Shown here one piece after another: positions 24,226 to 35,581 of a stretch of DNA of 64,000 nucleotides. Numbering within the stretch: the stretch's first letter is position 1; each line of letters opens with the position of its first letter. The translations under genes were made by a program, and so were the position numbers. Below the pieces are notes generated by a model. That model saw nothing but the letters and a program-made list of their open reading frames with translations, was not told where the DNA came from and searched no databases. This DNA is from Gnetum montanum (Eukaryota > Streptophyta > Gnetopsida > Gnetales > Gnetaceae). The stretch lies in contig MNCI01004926.1 in the NCBI GenBank assembly GCA_015680685.1, positions 434,927 through 498,926 on the forward strand, read 5' to 3'.

Positions 24226-24243
24226 TCCCTGGCAACAGCACCA
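24226..24243 (-). promoter_or_regulatory. primer-binding site (tRNA-Asp) of element B
   Basis: TCCCTGGCAACAGCACCA on the plus strand matches the tRNA-Asp 3' end at 15 of 18 positions. All three changes are the transitions expected from loss of methylated CpG or CCGG cytosines. Confidence 0.8.
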
Positions 24244-24244
24244 A

Positions 24245-25173
24245 TGATGAGTGGCAAGGTACCCCTACACTCAACCATACGAATATGAGTGTTTCATGCA
24301 CGATCCGCTCAAACTCCGTAGATGGGCTAGTTGTGGTATCTAGATGGTTACTAATTGATTGCAAGTCACTGTCTTCCCACCTGGACTAGTATATGCTTTG
24401 TCACGTATGCGTTAGTCTAGAGTGAGGTGTATGATGTGGTCCTAAACTAGTGCTACTCCTAGAGGCACTGGAAAATACCTTAATTAAGCAAAGAGGGAGT
24501 GAGAGAGAGAGAGAATCTAACTAATAGGACATGGGGGAAGAGAGTCTAAGCTAGCCTAACTGCAATGAGCATCCATTCCTTAATCATCTATACACATCTT
24601 GGACCTCATGTATGACTACCACTAGGATTACCAAGTGCATGTCCTAGGAACGCTACTGGGATACCAAGTAGTCACACTTAAATGCTTGTGATTAAGTCAT
24701 ACTCATTCCACATTTACTAACAAAGATAGGAGATGATGGTAGAGAAATACTAATTATGAAAGTAATAAATAATAATTAAAATTAAGTGAATGCTGCAATG
24801 ATGAAGTAATCTCGATCTTTATTGCTAGTCATGTGCGTGTCCAAGTACGTCACACTCAAATAAAGGTTTTTTACAATTACAATCATCACACTGCAGGCAT
24901 GCACTAGGGAAAGGGTTGAGAGGAAAAACTAACAAAAAGATCCTACTCTAATACTAACTTCCTATGAATCTCCCATGTGCCCAATTATGTATTTATAGGC
25001 TCACACAGGGACCATGATATCGTGTATCTGATATCACTAGGGAGGCCACGATATCACATACCCGATATCGAGGGTCCAATATCGAGGGTCTAATAATAGG
25101 GCTCATCAGACTTGATATCTTATACCCGATATCAAGGGTCTGATAATAGGACCTAGCAACCCATGATTCATCA
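24245..25173 (-). repeat. element B 5' LTR
   Basis: 929 bp, TGATGAGT to ATTCATCA, paired with 18789-19716. GATATC motifs cluster at 25015-25135, beside a TATA-like complement near 24990. Confidence 0.85.
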
Positions 25174-26910
25174 ATAGTCATCTTCTCTTTATTAAAGAGT
25201 TATAATTTATCATCTTAAACTCCCTTACTAATAAAGCTTCTAACTCAAATAACTAGACCAATAAACTAAACTATTCTAGTTCTTCTCACCTATGATTAAC
25301 CTCTCCCTCACTAATACTTTTATTAAGATCCCTCACATTACTCTCTTTCCTAAATCATGGAACTAAGTGTTGATTACCTTCATCTCCAAGAATTGATTTT
25401 CTTATTTCTTGAATTAGTGCAAATCCTTCAACCTATGCTCATTTCTCTACAAATTTTATGCCAAAGTTCAAGCCAATCAACTATTTCTTCTCTTCTAGTT
25501 ATCATTAATCCCACACAAATAGGATTTATTTAGCATTGATACATTATTGATGATATCATTATCACTGATGACATTATTATCATGAATTAAAATCTTCATT
25601 AGGCCGAATGCACTAGAATCCTTGTTATCATAATTAAGATTATTTTGATAAAAGCATATGATATTATCTTATGGAAGGCCTTGATTCCAACTATGAAGTT
25701 CTTTGACTTCAAAGAATAATGGATTCATTGAATTGCTTTTATCTTTTTACTAGATTATTTATCATTTAATTGGAGGCTCATCAATCTAAATGATTTAGCT
25801 CAAGAGAAATGATAAGGTAATCCTTTCTCCCACTTCCTTTTACCACTATTTCTAAACTATTGAATTCTTGTTTATCACATACTATACTCACTTACTCATT
25901 AATGTCGCTGAGACATATACAAAAGTATCCAAATTATACTATGATCCTCATCAATTCCATAGTGCATAATGTGCAGCTTTTTTGATAAGGGCTACAACTC
26001 TTCTCTAGGTTTTCTAGTCTCCAACTTAATTAGACAAAGTTGCTATTTACAACATTGAATATCATACATGAAATTTTTACTACATTGCCCACATCCTTAG
26101 AGCCATTTTAAATCTCTTCCAAATACTTATCTTAACACCTTTCCCTTTTTTTCTCATCCATAAGTTTGATTTTGGAATGTTGCTTATGCCAACATGCAAC
26201 AACACTTATCCTATAGGTACAATCTTCATCTCTCATCTATCAACCACCTCCTCCTGACTAATACCATGTTTCAAATCATTTCCACCAATGCTACAGTGAT
26301 GATTTTGTCATCAAAATGTTTTCATGCAAAATTGACAAGCCAATTAAACATTTCATCTAGAAAGATGATGATACCCAAGGTTAAATTCACCTCATGCATT
26401 GAAAATGAGTGGTCCAATCCAAGATAAATGATGGTACTAAGCTATCCTTATTCAGCCTCATCATCATGTGACATCTCTTTCATCTTACCCATTTTTGGAT
26501 TATGTTGCAACAAGAACCTCCTATCTAGGAATAAATTTTAATGATGAAATATAACTCTCATTAGCATCCTCAAATATTGGTCCCCTTTTATTTTTACTCC
26601 CAACTAATAATTTCTGCAAATTTGATCTTCCACTGACTCATCTAGATTAATATTTCTTCACACAGATCATTTATCACTTCTAGATGGTCATTGATGATGA
26701 ACCAAAGTACCACAATTTCTAGCCCCATACTTCTATATGCATGGATTTCCACTAGTTGGGATCCAACCTTTGCTAACTTGAACTTTTCCTATTACTCTAT
26801 TTAGAATTCCATGTCATCACTTCCATTACTCACCTCTCTTTCAAACACAATGACTTCTCCATTTCTAGTATTGTACCTACCTATCCACATGTCCTTTGCA
26901 ACATGATAAC
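25174..26910. other. no gene recognised between elements B and C
   Basis: 1.7 kb of AT-rich sequence with only short frames, the longest 77 codons at 26194-26427. I see no retroelement motif, splice-linked exon pattern or repeat match to the rest of the window. Confidence 0.6.
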
Positions 26911-27770
26911 TGATGAGTGGCATGGTGCCCCTACACTTAACCATACGAATATGAGTGTTTCATGCACAATCCGGTTGAACTCTACAAACAGGCTAGTTGT
27001 GGTATCTATAAAGTTACTCGTAGATCATAGATTGTTGTCTTCCCACCTGGACTAGTATTAGCTTTATCACGTATGGTTTAGTCCAGAGTGAGGTGTATGA
27101 TGTGTTCCTACACTAATGCTACTTCTGGGTATGATGGGAAATAATATTAACTAAGCTAGGAGAGAGAGAGGGTGAGAGAGAATCTAAACTAGCCTAAGTA
27201 CGATGATCATCTGTTTCTTAATCATCCGTACACATCTTGGACCTCGTGCATGACTACCACTGGGATTACCAAATGCATGGCCTAGGTACGTTACTGGGTT
27301 ACCAAGTAGTCACACTTAAATGCTCGTGATTAAACCGTACTCATTCCGCGTTACTAGAAGATAAGGGTAGAGAGATATTAACTAATAAAGCAATAAATAA
27401 CAATAAAAATTAAATAATTAAGCTAAGTGGATGCTGTAATGATGAAGTAATCACGATCTTTATTACTGGTCATGTGTGTGTCCAAGTACATCACAATCGA
27501 ATAAGGATGCTATATAATTACAAGCATCACACTGCGAGCATGCACTAGTAGAAAAGGGTTGAGAGGAAAAACCGATGTACTAAAAACTATTGAAAACTTA
27601 AACTTCCAAAAACTCCCTACTAAATCTTCCTACCTCTTATTTATAGATGAGGAGGTAGGCTGCAATATCATGTATGCAATATCACATCTAGGCTATGATA
27701 TCACGTACGTGATATTGCGTACATGATATCATGGGTGCGATATCGCAGCCAACAAATTCATGACTCATCA
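26911..27770 (-). repeat. element C 3' LTR
   Basis: TGATGAGT to ACTCATCA. It carries five or more imperfect GATATC palindromes in 27660-27750, next to a TATA-like complement near 27645. The following 'taccccgaag' is the polypurine tract in complement. Confidence 0.87.
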
Positions 27771-27954
27771 TACCCCGAAGACTGAATGAAAACTCATCCT
27801 CGAGTTAAAGTGAGAACAAGCTCCATTGATTACACAGTGGATAGGTATGGGATTATTGATTGACGAGGACGGATTCATGCAGCAGTGTGGAATCAGAACA
27901 AAATTGAGACACAACACAAAGAAGGTAAAAGAAAATCCTATAGCTACAAAATTG

Positions 27955-30757
27955 GGCGGAACTCATGTAGTTCCTAGTGGCGGTGGCTCCTCCATGGGTG
28001 CCTTTTCCTTGTCTTATTCTCTAGGTCTTGGGATTTGATGGCGTTGAAGTATGGCCTGGAGTTTCTCCTCTTCAGTTTGGGGATCCTGTGCCATCCATGC
28101 TAATGTTCTAATGTTTGATGGATTTGACACCTCCATGGATAGGGTAGTTGTAGAAACATTTTATTTGCCTTGACATACCAAGCTGCAAACACCCATCATT
28201 CCTCCTCATAGGCTCTAGCTTTGTCTCTGTATTCTTGAGAATCTATGAGTTGTCGAGCCAAGTCTGTTGTGATACCTTTCTACCCCTGGTAGCTTACTTT
28301 AACCACCTCGAGTTTAGAATTTGCAACCTCTAATTTTTTCAATATTTTTTTGCATTCTACAAATTCTGTTTCATATTTGATGTAGGTGCTGGCTACCTAT
28401 TACTCAAGATCTTTTCTCAGGCACCCTGCTGTCAACATGGCAAGGTTGGCATACCATAGGTTTTCCAACTCCATGTATTCTGTAAGGTCCTGGATCTGCA
28501 TGTCTCGGCTCTTAACTTTTGCCTAGTGGGCAAACGCGTATGTGTCCAATATGGCCAGCCAATCAGTGTGTTGAGCACTGAGAGCATTGATGTGGGCCTT
28601 GGCCATATGGATCTCCTTCTCAATGATTTGCTTATACATCCCCACCTTGTCTCGAAAATGCTCCTTCAATTTCTCATTTCATTTAGCCTCATTCAACTAC
28701 GCGCTTATTTCAATGGTCATCTTCTGAAGAATGGTGCCTACCTACTCCATCGAGAGGGTTTGATTTTCCCTGGCTAAATAGTTCATGTCCTGGTTGACCT
28801 TGATTAATTGCTCTTGCAACTGTTGAAAATGTTCTTTGAGAACATTCTTTTGTTTCTCCATAGAGGTCAATCGAACGTTGTCAACAACAAGTTCTCTGTT
28901 TTCCTCTTGTAAGGCCTTGAGTGGCTTGGTGTGCATGTAAGTTTGCGCTTGTGTTGCAGACGCATCCCAAATAGCGTTCTCTTTTTCTTCCACCATCCTT
29001 TTATTCTCTACCACCAGTTTAGTAAGTTGTTTAGTTCTGAAAGTGTCCAGCTGATCTACAACAATGAACTGAGAGGGATCCCGTTGTGCTGCTTGTAGGG
29101 TCATGAGCCTTTCTTGCAATCTTTGCACTTCTTCTTCAGCATGCTTGGCCCTCATCTTTGTCAAGACTAGCTTTCCTTTGGTGGAAATGAGGTCTAATTG
29201 TATTGTTGTAACATCCTATGGGATGTCAAACAAGGACGTCATTACTTGTCCTATTTGGAGTAATCGATCAAGTACATCCTCATGTTCTGCAGGAGTCATT
29301 GAGCTACTGGCCAGAGTTTGAGCATCCCATGCTCCTATAAGATCTTCCAATGGCACAACAGGTACATTGAATGATTCTTTAATGTGATCTACGACCACTT
29401 CTGTGGCTCCTGCTGCATCCTAGTGTTTCATGATCACCACCGTGGCCCCTTCACCCATTTCTAACTACACTTGAAAGGACGCAGCATTCCCTAAGATCTG
29501 TTGTGAACAAGTGCTCTCTTCTCCTATCTGGATGAACACTTCACCCCACGTGCAATCCAAAGAAACCATGGGTTTTACAGCATCGTTAATGACACAGAAG
29601 ATATTTGCATCATCACGACTTCGCCAACTAACCGTCTCAGCAATGGCCCTGAGATAGCTCATCGATGGTCTGTAATCTTGTGGTAGTAGCAGTGGTTGAT
29701 CCTTCTGTCTCATGCTAGGACCTGCCTCTTATTTTTGGCTAGGTCCCGTGCTTGGAAGTTGGCTAGGTCCTACAAGTTGACTTGCAATTGGCCCTACTGT
29801 TTGTTCCTTTTCTTGTTCTGGCCCCAGCGTCTCACCAGTGATTTTCCTTGTAGCTGGTGGCTTTAGCAGTTTAGCATATGAAGCATTTTTGGCTTTTCAG
29901 AGGACATCATTGGTGTATCCTCTAATACCAAGATGTCTACATAGCTTCCTGATAAGACAAGGGAAGGGCAACACAAGCTTCCCTATCTTCCATTCTTCAA
30001 ACCGCCTTAGGATCTCTGTAAAATATAGATGACACAGGTTAGCATTAACCTTTTCCATCAATATTGCACATCCTCTTGCCACATATGTTGAACTTCTTTT
30101 TAAGCCTTTTGTGGAGAATATGTGATAAGTCCCTATTTTGAAATAAATCCTCTCTTCCATCGTCAACTCCCCAAACGTCTTATCTTCCTTGCCATATGTC
30201 CTTTCTAACCAAACTCGTTGCGCATCAAGGTCTGAGCAGGTTGACAACTGAGCAACCTTTGGCCCTATATTTGAAAGTTTTAATACCTCTAAAATGGATT
30301 GAATAGAGAAATCAACCATCACACCATAAATGTTAACCATGGTGCCTTGTTCTTTGTTGTGCCAAAATTGGTACATTTCCCCTAAGTACCAAGCACTGCT
30401 TTTAGAGAGGATAGGTCATAATGGGGATCCTTTGAGGTGATCCCTAACGACTTCTAGAGCAAATTCTGCATAAGATCCAAAGTTTAATTTCACAATCACT
30501 GCAGTGAATGTGGACCTTTCATGGATGGCCTGAACACAATCCTAGGGCAACGTGAGATGTTGTCCCTGCTCAGGCACTACAGCAACTCCTCCTTCTACCT
30601 GCCTTGATTGTACAGTAGTAGGGTCCTATTGGTGGATACTAAATGATTGTTCCTCCTACTCTGCATGCTATTCAGCAGCAACTTGTCCTTCACCTCTCCT
30701 AGGTCGTTTACTCCCACCTTGAGTAGGACCTTCCTGTTGTCCACATTTTGGGGCCAT
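27955..30757 (-). pseudogene. ORF2 of element C: plant-transposon-protein/envelope-like segment plus coiled coil, broken
   Basis: About 930 codons with stops, starting Met-Ala-Pro-Lys with a basic Gln-rich N-terminus. At 30376-29897, 'MYQFWHNKEQGTMVNIYGVM' followed by 'VDFSIQSILEVLKL' fits the pattern FYxN..VxGxxVxFs..I..L of the 'putative plant transposon protein' domain, common in the envelope-like ORF downstream of Athila pol. 29164-28742 is a long heptad-rich coiled coil. The C-terminus is better preserved in D. The frame lies downstream of gag on the same strand with no pol between. The function of this ORF is unknown in the family. The domain call is from pattern memory, not a search. 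Confidence 0.5.
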
Positions 30758-31041
30758 CTACAATCACATGGAATCCATCGTTAGTAAGGTTGTTACCAAA
30801 GTTAGGTTATACCTTACTTCTTACCTTAATGAATTTTCTTTATCTCCATGTGAAATTTCCTAAAAGATTATAATATTTAATCCTCTTTGCTTAGGTGGTT
30901 TCCAAATCTAGTTTCACGATATAACTAAGGGGATGAAATTTTTTTTGGCACATTTATCCTTAATTTTGTAACTAATTACCCTTGATAGTGTCCTTCGGGT
31001 GATGAAATATTTCAAAAAATTTATGTGTTATTCAACTTGTG

Positions 31042-31064
31042 CCCCTCCCCCACAACTAAGCTGA
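31042..31064 (-). promoter_or_regulatory. internal polypurine-like motif of element C
   Basis: The plus strand reads 'cccctcccccacaactaag', similar to the 'cccccacgactaa' that abuts the 3' LTR of D. On the coding strand it is a G-rich run a few hundred bases before ORF2. D and F have it in comparable positions. Confidence 0.4.
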
Positions 31065-31229
31065 ACACTCCAGGTTCCAGTAGGTTCAAACAGAATGAAA
31101 ATCGGAGGACCAGTGAGCATGGTATGGATATGAAAGCAAGGGATACGCAATCACAAGTTGTAGAGAGAAAGTTGAAAGACTTCCCCTACATGAAAAGTTG
31201 CAAATGATGTTAAGTAGCATAGGAGGGTT

Positions 31230-31262
31230 GCGTATATATATATTTTTGAGACGCGATATTGT
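31230..31262 (-). promoter_or_regulatory. TATA-like and palindrome block ahead of ORF2 (element C)
   Basis: 'tatatatata' at 31233-31242 lies beside 'cgcgatattgtggcc'. This resembles the TATA/GATATC start of the family's LTRs but is degraded. D keeps a clearer version (46925-46990). Confidence 0.35.
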
Positions 31263-31593
31263 GGCCTATCGATGTTAGGGACAATGGAATATACTAAATT
31301 TTGAAGATTTTTCTGAAATTAACGATGGAAACTAAGGACATCTGGACTATTGTTAAAGGGTTCAAGGGTAATTCAACTAGTTTTGAAGGCACGAAAATGA
31401 TGATGGTGTGGAATTTATCAATAAGGACCTCAGATGACAAGGGAAAGAAAAAGGCTATGTGATGGTTCATCAAGAATGTTTGAATCAGATGGATAGTAAT
31501 AAGGGAAAGAATATCATTGAAAATACACTGAGGGTAATAGATGGTGTGTGGGAGATGTGTTAGGAGTGCAAATTACAAAACAAAATTATGCAA

Positions 31594-32755
31594 GTGGGTC
31601 CTCCCCAAAGTAGGTTCCAACCTATAATGCCCTTGCATAACCACACTTAAAAGTGTCCGTAGGCACTAGAAGGATTCAATGTAATCTATACTGGTTCCAC
31701 AAAACACACACATGTAAGTATCACCAGAATGAGGTAAGAATTCTATGCTATACGAGACACGAGCTACAATTACATGAACAGCGAGATGAGATGGACTATA
31801 GAAGGGACTATAGAGATTGGGACATGTGGTAACTGACCCAGGGCACAATGAATCCTGTATGTAAGGCATGATTAATGTGTCATTAACCCATCATTCCATG
31901 ATCAGGACCAAGTCCATTCCTCTGATCAGTGACAAAGCATTGTTTCATCCCATGATGAGTGACTATGAGAGTACCAAAACAACAAGGTGTACGATCACTT
32001 GGCATTTTGTTCAAGGGAGGAGTGATTTTTGCTTTGTTACACTTTCTTTGTTTTTCTTTTTTCGATTGCTAAATCGAGAGAAGTCACTAACCTTTAGGCA
32101 TGGATGCATGTCTTTCCAGTGGAACCCCCTAGAATAGCATTGGATTTTTGAGTGCCTTTTGATTACTCTTACTCCCATTTTGCGTTAGATCTATAAGGAT
32201 CTTAGTACAACCACGTTTCCTGATAACTCTCACAAACGTCACCAAAGAGAATCTGCAAGTCCCCTTGATGTCACACCCTAATCATTCCTGCTTGATCCAT
32301 CCTTCTTCATTCTGGGTACAATATACACAAAAATAATTTTAGGTTTTAAGCATGTCAATAATATCACTGTACCCTCAAACAGAACCTCTTATTTGTAGAA
32401 TGGATGAGTGGGTGTGATGGGCTCACTGTCCAAATAATTGATTGCTCGAGACTCGATAACATAGAAGACACCCCAACCAACGAGCCACATGAGTGTTTTA
32501 TTCGTAGATGAGATTACTTATAAAAAGATAAAAAGATAAAAATACAAAAAGATAAAACAAGAAATTGAAAAATGAAAAACTAGAAAACAAAAAATTGTAA
32601 AATTAAAGAAAATGAAAACATATTTATTAATCTTACTTGTTATTAAAATGGGGAATATCCCCCATTACAAAATGGTTGAGCATGGCAAGGATTAATAAAT
32701 GAAAGATGAGGATCCTTGCATGTTGGAAACATTAAAAATTGTTCATACTTATGCC
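31594..32755 (-). other. conserved non-coding stretch between gag and ORF2 of element C
   Basis: Matches B and D. It begins 'gtgggtcctccccaaag' at 31594, contains 'gcatggatgcatgtctttcc' near 32098 and 'acaagtcc'-type sequence near 32255, and includes an A-rich tract at 32515-32640 on the plus strand. No shared protein frame is seen. Confidence 0.5.
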
Positions 32756-32775
32756 ATTGGGGTTCACACACTTGA

Positions 32776-34695
32776 TTATAGTAAGCATAGGGGGTAATTT
32801 ATAAGATGGGGTTTCCGGATAAAGAGTTGACCCACTACAGTACTTGAGACCATAAGATGGTATGCAAGGATCAGGATGTCTCTCTCCATGGCTATATTCA
32901 TTGGGTCGTATGGTTGTTGGTGTGTTAATTGGTGGCCCTGATGAAGTGACACAAGGTGTTGGGTTCGAAGAGAAGGATGCACCATAGTGTTGGACTTGTC
33001 TTGAGTTAGAGAATGCAGCAGCCTCGAAACTGTGTTGTCCCTTCCTACGGTTATGTCTAAAGAATGGACACCTTCAATGTTAAGGAGGTCTCTCACTGCA
33101 ATTGGTAGTAGTAGCACAAGTAACGTTCATGGGTTGTTGCTGTGGTGTAGACACTTTAGGAATAGTTGGTGGTGATGTAGAAGGATGGAAAGGATGAGAA
33201 TGTTGAAATTTAGGAGAAGTGTAAGATACACAAGGCCATAGTTGTGTTGAGGAAATGGGCTGATAATATTGAGGAGAATGATAATGCGGCGAGATAGAGT
33301 ATGTTGACCTAGTTGGGGAAATAGGATGTTGGACTAGATAAACATTTGGATTCGAATGATACGAAGGGTGTCTCTAGTTTAGGGATGGCTTCCCCCACAA
33401 TTGGGATTGTTGCCACTGTGATCAAGCACAGTATCTCTATACGAACTCTAGGTGTAACCTGCTTCCCCAATGCTCATATAAATGTAACAAGATTAGGCAT
33501 TGGCCCTTGGGGTGATAGTACAGGCAAATGTTACATTCATATGTATGATTTGCAGTTGAGCTCTTATTTTCTCCATCCCTTCTTTCTGATCATCTAATGA
33601 TATTTTGTCCTGCTTCTCGGGTTGTCAAAACTCTATCTCCAATAATATTGATATATTCCCCACACTTTTTATGCATCCATTCTAGCATCTTATTGATCTT
33701 TGCCTCGATTTCCTTTAACAATTGTTGTACTGGCAAAGATGGTTCTTCCTCGTTGAGATGAGTTGATTTCTCCTTTTTGTGATTATGGACCTCTATTAAG
33801 TTGAAATTTTGGTCCCGTTGATGTTTTTCGACACTCCCCCATCTAGCCATTTCTTCTTCTCCTTTTGCTACCCGCTTAATAAGCTCTTGGAATTGATGGG
33901 TTTGTAGTTCGTATAGTTGACCTTGGGCATACATCCCTAGGGTCTCTCTTGTTTAATCACGAAGCCCATCAATGATATGGTACATTAGCCTTTCCTCAGA
34001 GAACTCATGGCCTGGACAGTTGTTTAATAGTGCATAATATCTTTCTAAGGCCATGTCCAAGGTTTCATGTTATGCTTGTTTCCACTCTTGGATTTTTTTC
34101 CTCAAGATTGACACTCTTGTGTAGGTTTGATATCTTTTTTTAGAGAGTTCTACCATTGTTGGCCAACGTCATATTAAATTTGGTTTTAATGATCTATACC
34201 ATACTTTTGCTTGGCCAAAGAGTGTCATAGGAAAGAGCTTGAGTTTTTGCCAACCGTTATCAATGTTGTTCCATGCACAGGCATCATAGAAGGCTTGTAA
34301 ATGTTGTTATGAATCTAATTCATAACCTCCTAAGAAATTGGAAAAGTTGTTTAAATTGAGCCTAGGTAGGTGGCTCTTTTTACGATGCCTACAGAAGATT
34401 CAAATAGCCTCTTGCATTTGCGTTAGGCTTGTAGTGGCCAGTAGGGATTCATCGTCATCGAGTAGGTTATGCTTTCGTGCGTTGGGATGATGGAGCCTTT
34501 GTTTATGTTTATAAGAAACCCCCACCTCAGATTGCATACTCCAATCTTCATTGTCATATAATTCGTTGGTTCTCCAATGAATTGCCTCACTAGATGTAGC
34601 ATTATCGTAGTCCTATAGGAGAGGCATGGTTGTGCAATTGTGTGTGAATTTTTATGTGACTTTTTGTAATTATTTCTTCCTAAAAGGTATATCAT
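32776..34695 (-). pseudogene. gag of element C, broken
   Basis: Homologous to the gags of B and D. The start region (34695-34423) is partly out of frame. The Gag core runs about 34330-33950 and contains a stop. 33934-33590 gives the Lys/Glu-rich segment ('YAQGQLYELQTHQFQELIKR'). A CX2CX3HX4C knuckle, CNICLYYHPKGQC, lies near 33530. A Pro/Gln/His-rich tail follows. There is no protease motif before the non-coding stretch. Gag here lacks the long Ser/Arg-rich N-terminus of A and F. Confidence 0.7.
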
Positions 34696-34749
34696 TAATA
34701 TCTATACAGTGACCTTGTATGATATAACTAATCTAGATAACTAGCACCA

Positions 34750-34767
34750 TTCCCAGAAACAGCGCCA
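34750..34767 (-). promoter_or_regulatory. primer-binding site (tRNA-Asp) of element C
   Basis: TTCCCAGAAACAGCGCCA matches the tRNA-Asp 3' end at 14 of 18 positions and sits directly against the LTR start. It is the most decayed PBS of the set. Confidence 0.7.
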
Positions 34768-34768
34768 A

Positions 34769-35581
34769 TGATGAGTGGCGAGGTACCCCTACACTTAACC
34801 ATACGAATATGAGCGTTTCACGCACGATCCAGTTGAACTCCTTAAACAAGCTAGTTGTGGTATCTAGACAGTTACTCATAGATTGTAGTTCACTATCTTC
34901 CCACCTGGACTAGTATTAGCTTTATCACATATGGTTTAGTCTAGAGTGAGGTGTATGATATGTTCCTACACTAATGCTACTCCTGGGTATGATGGGAAAT
35001 AATATTAACTAAGCTAGGAGAGAGAGTGTGTGAGAGAGAATCTAAACTAGCCTAAGTGCGATGATCATCCATTCCTTAATCATCCTTACACATCTTGGAC
35101 CTCGTGCATGACTACCACTAGGATTACCAAATGCATGGCCTAGGTTCATTACTGGGTTACCAAGTAGTCACACTTAAATGCTCGTGATTAAGTCATACTC
35201 ATTCCGCATTACTAGGAGATAAGGGTAGAGAGATATTAACTAAGAAGTTAATAAATAACAATAACAATTAAATAATTAAGCTAAGTGGATTCTGCAATGA
35301 TGAAGTAAGCATGATATTTATTGCTGGTCATGTGCATGTCCAAGTACGTCACACTCGAATAAGGATGTCATACAATTACAATCATCACACTGCTGGCATG
35401 CACTGGGAGAAAAGGGTTGAGAGGAAAAATTGATGTACTAAAAACTATTGAAAACTTAAACTTCAAAAAAATCCCTACTAAATCTACCTACCTCTTATTT
35501 ATAGATGAGGAGGCAGGCTACGATATCACGTATGTGATATCGCATACGCGATATCATAGCCAACAAATTCATGACTCATCA
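34769..35581 (-). repeat. element C 5' LTR
   Basis: 813 bp, TGATGAGT to ACTCATCA, paired with 26911-27770. GATATC palindromes lie at 35520-35560 with a TATA-like complement near 35498. Confidence 0.87.

Larger units (their letters stand above)
18789..25173 (-). mobile_element. element B: pol-less Athila-like LTR retrotransposon
   Basis: 6385 bp with two LTRs of about 928 bp that look about 90% alike by eye. The flanks are ATAGC (18784-18788) and ATAGT (25174-25178), a TSD with one change. The minus-strand order is 5' LTR, tRNA-Asp PBS, gag, a long non-coding stretch, a remnant of ORF2, then the 3' LTR. No RT or integrase is seen. ORF2 has lost its middle compared with C and D. Confidence 0.85.
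26911..35581 (-). mobile_element. element C: pol-less Athila-like LTR retrotransposon with ORF2
   Basis: 8671 bp flanked by a perfect TSD, ATAAC (26906-26910 and 35582-35586). LTRs are 860 and 813 bp; the 3' copy has a longer GATATC array. Minus-strand order: 5' LTR, PBS, gag (34695-32776), a conserved non-coding stretch with a TATA-like block, ORF2 (30757 to ~27955), a short polypurine run, 3' LTR. No RT or integrase is visible, so movement would need enzymes from an autonomous relative. Confidence 0.88.
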
